From JAXGMV01 sp040772085 (GTDB lineage: Bacteria > Chloroflexota > Anaerolineae > Anaerolineales > Anaerolineaceae), in NCBI GenBank assembly GCA_040772085.1, contig JAXGYU010000001.1:558001-622000 (forward strand): a stretch of 64,000 bases of DNA, read 5' to 3'. The notes under the pieces were generated by a model. The model was not told the origin of the DNA. It saw only the letters and a program-made list of their open reading frames with translations, and searched no databases. The position numbers and the translations under genes were made by a program. Shown here piece by piece: positions 60,651 through 64,000 of this stretch. Positions within the stretch are counted from its first letter, which is position 1. Every line of letters starts with the position of its first letter.

Positions 60651-62357
60651 ATGTCCGGCGTCAAAAAAATCTGGATTCTCAGCCTCGTGATGGGGGTCTT
60701 TTTCATTTCAGGGGTTGCGGCTTGCCAGGCCGGTCAACCGGGCGGGGTGGTCAATCAGCCTGCTCCACCGCCAGTTATTGAACCCACTCATGGGACTGTG
60801 ATCACCACGGCCGCTGAAGAAAAGCCGCAAGCGCTCACGGTTTCCTTCCCGACCGGCACGCCTGATTTCGTACAGGATATGCTCGTCGGCACTATGGCAC
60901 TCGAAGTTGTTGAAGAAAATAACGCTCAAATTCGCGTAGCCATCAAAGAAAATGGCTCGCCGGAAGATTTTTCTTATATGTACGCGCTGACGGCCACGTT
61001 TTCAACGCTGCGCGAGTCCCTGACATTGAAGGAATGGCAGGCGATCTGGCAGGGCAAGGCAGACGCGGTCATCAGTCCGCATCCGCTGCTGGTGCGTGAA
61101 AGCGACCTGCCGCTGCTGGAAGCTGCCTGGGGCAAATGCGGGTACCAGTCGCTTAAAGTTGTCTCCGATGAGGAAATTTCGGCGATCGACTGGCGTGAGC
61201 CGGACACTTATACCGTCCTGCCTTTTGAAATGTTGAATCTGTCGCTCAAGCCATTGACCATCAATGGTCAGAACCTGCTTGACAAACACTTTGATCCGGA
61301 CAACTACCCGTTATCTGTCTGGTTTGCCATTCAGGCAGCGAATTCAGGGCTGGATGCCGGCAAACTGCCGGTATGGCAACCGCCGGCCAGCAACCGCGAT
61401 GAGACCAAGCTCGTACGGCTGCTTACTACCGGCGTGACCGCGCTGGTACGCCGGCTGGGCTCGATGATTGAGACCAGGGGGATGGACTACCCGATCAGCG
61501 AGATCAAACCCTGGTTCGCGGCTGCCGACATCATCCACATCTCGAATGAAGTTTCGTTCAATCAGAATTGTCCGCCGGCCGATTGGTATCAGACGACCGT
61601 CCAGTTTTGCAGCCGGCCTGAATACCTTGAGCTGCTGGATGCCATTTCGCCGGACGTCATCGAGCTAAGCGGCAATCACTTGATCGATTATGACATCCCG
61701 CCTTTCGTCGCCACCCTGGACATGCTTCATCAGCTCGGGTGGCAGACCTTTGCCGGTGGCATGAATCAGGCTGAAGCCCAGGCCGCAGCGATCCTCGAGA
61801 CGGGCGGGCAAAAGTTTGCCTTCATCGGCTGCAATGACGACGGTCCCGACTATGTTTTCGCGAGCGACGCACGTCCCGGCTCGGCTGTTTGCGACTTTGA
61901 TTTCATTGAAAGCGAAGTCAGGCGGCTGGCTGCGGCTGGAGCGATACCGATCGTCAGCATTCAGTTGAAGGAAACCTACGCGCCCGAACCGACCCCTTAT
62001 CAAAGCGCTTTGTTCGAACGGCTGCGGGCTGCCGGAGCGGTGATCGTCCAGGGCACCCAGGCGCATGTGCCGCTCTCATTCACCCTGCAAGACGGATCGT
62101 TCCTGCATTATGGGCTGAGCAATTTTCTCTTTGACCAGATGAAAAACCCGCCGGAGCTGGGGCAGGAGATCGTCCTCGACGGGAAGTCTTACCCTGCCGT
62201 GCGGCTGGTTGTGGCGGACCTGCACACATTTTCCGACGGCAAACTGATTAACACATTATTTGTGACGGGTATTTTGGAAAACTACGCCCATATCAGACCT
62301 TTAACGTCCCGCGAACGGGAAGATTTATTGACCTACCTTTTCTCAGTGTCAAAATAA
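60651..62357 (+). CDS. CapA/PgsA-like lipoprotein with N-terminal binding domain
   Basis: 568 aa. Lipobox ending at Cys25 (SGVAAC). Residues ~50-240 look like one lobe set of a periplasmic binding protein (TVSFPTGTPDFVQDML; KADAVISPHPLLVRESDLP). Residues ~285-530 are the PGA_cap metallophosphoesterase-like domain: IHISNEVSFNQNC, LSGNHLIDYD, GTQAHVPLSF and HYGLSNFLFDQ. Relatives act in poly-gamma-glutamate or surface polymer synthesis or modification. No capB/capC genes are near, so the partner polymer is unknown. Confidence 0.8.
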   Translation: MSGVKKIWILSLVMGVFFISGVAACQAGQPGGVVNQPAPPPVIEPTHGTVITTAAEEKPQALTVSFPTGTPDFVQDMLVGTMALEVVEENNAQIRVAIKENGSPEDFSYMYALTATFSTLRESLTLKEWQAIWQGKADAVISPHPLLVRESDLPLLEAAWGKCGYQSLKVVSDEEISAIDWREPDTYTVLPFEMLNLSLKPLTINGQNLLDKHFDPDNYPLSVWFAIQAANSGLDAGKLPVWQPPASNRDETKLVRLLTTGVTALVRRLGSMIETRGMDYPISEIKPWFAAADIIHISNEVSFNQNCPPADWYQTTVQFCSRPEYLELLDAISPDVIELSGNHLIDYDIPPFVATLDMLHQLGWQTFAGGMNQAEAQAAAILETGGQKFAFIGCNDDGPDYVFASDARPGSAVCDFDFIESEVRRLAAAGAIPIVSIQLKETYAPEPTPYQSALFERLRAAGAVIVQGTQAHVPLSFTLQDGSFLHYGLSNFLFDQMKNPPELGQEIVLDGKSYPAVRLVVADLHTFSDGKLINTLFVTGILENYAHIRPLTSREREDLLTYLFSVSK

Positions 62358-62378
62358 GTGCGATTTCTCTAATGAAAT

Positions 62379-62415
62379 TATAATTATGTCATAGTATGAT
62401 TTGACAGACCGTCAA
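62379..62415 (+). promoter_or_regulatory. Promoter region with TTGAC dyad
   Basis: TATAAT at 62379-62384 and TATGAT at 62395-62400 are candidate -10 boxes, followed by the dyad TTGAC-N5-GTCAA (62401-62415). The dyad lies where the leader of the aminotransferase mRNA would begin and could be an operator. Confidence 0.4.
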
Positions 62416-62437
62416 CTAAATTTCAATCCTGCCTGAG

Positions 62438-63790
62438 GTGAATGTGGAAAACATAAGCGATGATGAAATCCTTGAACTCTCACTGAAACACAACTTCTGG
62501 ACTTGGTCCACACAGGCAAATGTTAAGGCTTTACCGATAAAAAGCGCCCAGGGCGTGTATTTTTTTGACACGAATGGGAAGCGCTACCTTGACTTCAATT
62601 CCATGGTCATGTGCGTGAACATCGGTCATGGCAACCAGCATGTGATCGACGCCATCGTCAGGCAGGCGCAGGAATTGCCGTTCGCCGGGCCAAAGATGGC
62701 GACGAAGGGTCGCGCGTTACTCGGTAAGAAGCTGGCTGAGATCACACCCGAGGGCATCACAAAATTCTTGTACACCCTGGGCGGTTCGGAAGCGAATGAG
62801 AACGCGGTCAAAATCGCACGCGCTTACACCGGTAAGCACAAGATCCTCACGCGCTATCGCGCCTATCACGGTGCGACATTCGGCGCATCTGCCCTGACTG
62901 GTGACCCGCGCCGTACCCCGTGGGAGCCGGCAGTTATGCCAGGCGTGGTGCATTTCCTCGACCCATACAGCTACCGCTCCACCTTTCACCGCACCAACCG
63001 GGACATTAGCGAGGAGGAATTTACGCGGGATTACCTCAATCACCTGGAGGAGATCATCCAGTACGAGAACCCCGCGACCATCGCCGCAGTCATGCTCGAG
63101 AGCGTGACCGGCACCAACGGCATCATCATCCCGCCCCAAGGCTATATGAAGGGCGTGCGTGCCCTATGCGACAAATATGGCTTGCTGATGATCAATGACG
63201 AAGTGATGAGCGGATTCGGTCGCACCGGACGCTGGTTCGCGGTCGACCATTGGGGCGTCAAGCCGGATATCATGACAATGGCGAAGGGGCTGACCTCGGG
63301 TTACGCTCCGCTTGGCGCGGTCGGCATCCAGCAAAAAGTGGCAGATTTCTTCAATGACCGGCAATTCGTCGGCGGTTTGACTTATAACGGTCATCCGATT
63401 TCACTGGCCGCAGCCATCGCGAATATTGAGGTCATGGAGCAGGAGAAGCTGGTCGAGCGCTCGGCGTCTATGGGCGTTGTCCTGAAGGACATGCTGGAGG
63501 AACTGGTCGACCGGCACCCCTCCATCGGTGAGGTGCGGTCGATCGGGATGTTCGGCATCATCGAGGTGGTGAAGAATCGCGACACACGGGAACCGATGGC
63601 GCCGTTCAATGGCACAAGCCCGGAAATGGCAAAATTGTCCAAATATCTGGCAGATCAGGGCTTGTTCATTTACACCCACTGGCACACATTGCTGATCATT
63701 CCGCCATTGACAATCACCGAAGAAGAATTGGCGGAAGGAATCAATATTATTGATAAAGGATTGGAAATCACAGACGCGGCTGTCAGCTAG
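62438..63790 (+). CDS. Class III PLP aminotransferase
   Basis: 450 aa, fold-type I. Cofactor Lys in MTMAKGLTSGYAPLGA, Asp in LLMINDEVMSGFGRTGRWF, and YTLGGSEANENAVK are present. Overall outline is that of taurine:pyruvate and related omega-transaminases (NFWTWSTQ near the N-terminus), distinct from the other class III enzyme at 45.9 kb. Amino donor unknown. GTG 62438 and GTG 62444 are both possible starts near TGAGGTG. A thioredoxin reductase gene follows after 17 nt. Confidence 0.88.
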   Translation: MNVENISDDEILELSLKHNFWTWSTQANVKALPIKSAQGVYFFDTNGKRYLDFNSMVMCVNIGHGNQHVIDAIVRQAQELPFAGPKMATKGRALLGKKLAEITPEGITKFLYTLGGSEANENAVKIARAYTGKHKILTRYRAYHGATFGASALTGDPRRTPWEPAVMPGVVHFLDPYSYRSTFHRTNRDISEEEFTRDYLNHLEEIIQYENPATIAAVMLESVTGTNGIIIPPQGYMKGVRALCDKYGLLMINDEVMSGFGRTGRWFAVDHWGVKPDIMTMAKGLTSGYAPLGAVGIQQKVADFFNDRQFVGGLTYNGHPISLAAAIANIEVMEQEKLVERSASMGVVLKDMLEELVDRHPSIGEVRSIGMFGIIEVVKNRDTREPMAPFNGTSPEMAKLSKYLADQGLFIYTHWHTLLIIPPLTITEEELAEGINIIDKGLEITDAAVS

Positions 63791-63807
63791 CGCGGTCAGG
63801 AGTGAGA

Positions 63808-64000
63808 ATGGAAAGTAGTCTTACAGGTTTCACCCGCAGAAAGCGGGAAAAGGTCGAGGTTCCGACCAAGCTAATGATCGTCGGCGCAGGGCCGGCAGGA
63901 TACAGCGCGGCGCTCTACGCGGCGCGTGCGGCTCTGGAGCCGGTCGTTCTCACCGGACCGCAACCGGGCGGGCAGGCGGCGATCACCTTTCACATCGAGA
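63808..64000 (+). CDS. Thioredoxin reductase-like flavoprotein, 5' part
   Basis: Cut by the window end; 64 residues seen. After a short basic N-terminus (TRRKREKVEVP) comes the FAD-binding MIVGAGPAGYSAALYAARA and LTGPQPGGQAAITFHIE, typical of thioredoxin reductase. The redox CxxC is outside the window. Ribosome site CAGGAGTGAG. Confidence 0.85.
   Translation, partial: MESSLTGFTRRKREKVEVPTKLMIVGAGPAGYSAALYAARAALEPVVLTGPQPGGQAAITFHIE

Overview
The window reads as chromosomal DNA of an Anaerolineae-type Chloroflexota bacterium. This is inferred from gene content, not from a search: a lipoprotein with an NBR1-type Ig-like domain, a TP-methylase/MazG fusion, an FtsZ cluster with unfamiliar small partners, a fused ATP synthase b-delta subunit, a MurE-like ligase with no LPS genes, and moderately high GC. 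Several stand-alone genes have an extended -10 box only 6-8 nt before the start codon, so leaderless mRNAs look common.

Layout. 1-2.9 kb: 3' end of a YabN-like MazG fusion, then a three-gene envelope operon (357-aa repeat protein, 47-aa membrane peptide, lipoprotein). 2.9-12.0 kb: respiratory complex I membrane arm only (nuoA-H-J-K-L-M-M-N), with two NuoM paralogues and a lengthened NuoL. 12.1-14.4 kb: the F0 half of ATP synthase (AtpZ-like, a, c, b-delta), ended by a terminator; no F1 genes follow. 14.5-16.1 kb: MurE-like ligase. 16.1-16.9 kb: non-coding stretch holding two copies of a 94-bp palindromic element, two copies of a shorter hairpin element and a tandem 21-bp repeat. 16.9-30.1 kb (mostly minus strand): pnp-rpsO, a HEAT-like protein, proS, a small MazG-like pyrophosphohydrolase, an EF-G2-type factor, a GNAT, a CCA-adding enzyme, a CopB-like copper ATPase and the Ig-like lipoprotein.

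30.4-43.5 kb: MetA (acetyl-CoA type by residue 111) with an MFS transporter; rnpB with a near-consensus promoter; a low-GC Zn-ribbon methyltransferase divergent from a carbamate kinase/PLP-enzyme/membrane-protein run; mutL; a receiver plus pseudo-MinD protein; tilS; and a tyrosine-recombinase homologue missing catalytic residues. 43.4-50.3 kb: a divergent locus with an aminotransferase, aldo/keto reductase, degenerate sensor-like membrane protein and 59-aa peptide on one side, and an N-acyl-D-amino-acid deacylase plus prolidase-like amidohydrolase on the other, suggesting scavenging of peptides or D-amino acids. 50.5-54.3 kb: ftsZ cluster. 54.4-64 kb: NAD-dependent epimerase with GH57, a convergent thiolase/winged-helix/GH13 run, a CapA-like lipoprotein, a class III aminotransferase and the start of a thioredoxin reductase.

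The whole picture is a heterotroph with a respiratory chain, alpha-glucan turnover and amino-acid scavenging. No phage, IS element, CRISPR array or tRNA was recognised. The least explained features are the ftsZ cluster, the palindromic repeats, the unusual complex I and the set of catalytically degenerate homologues between 39.6 and 45 kb.
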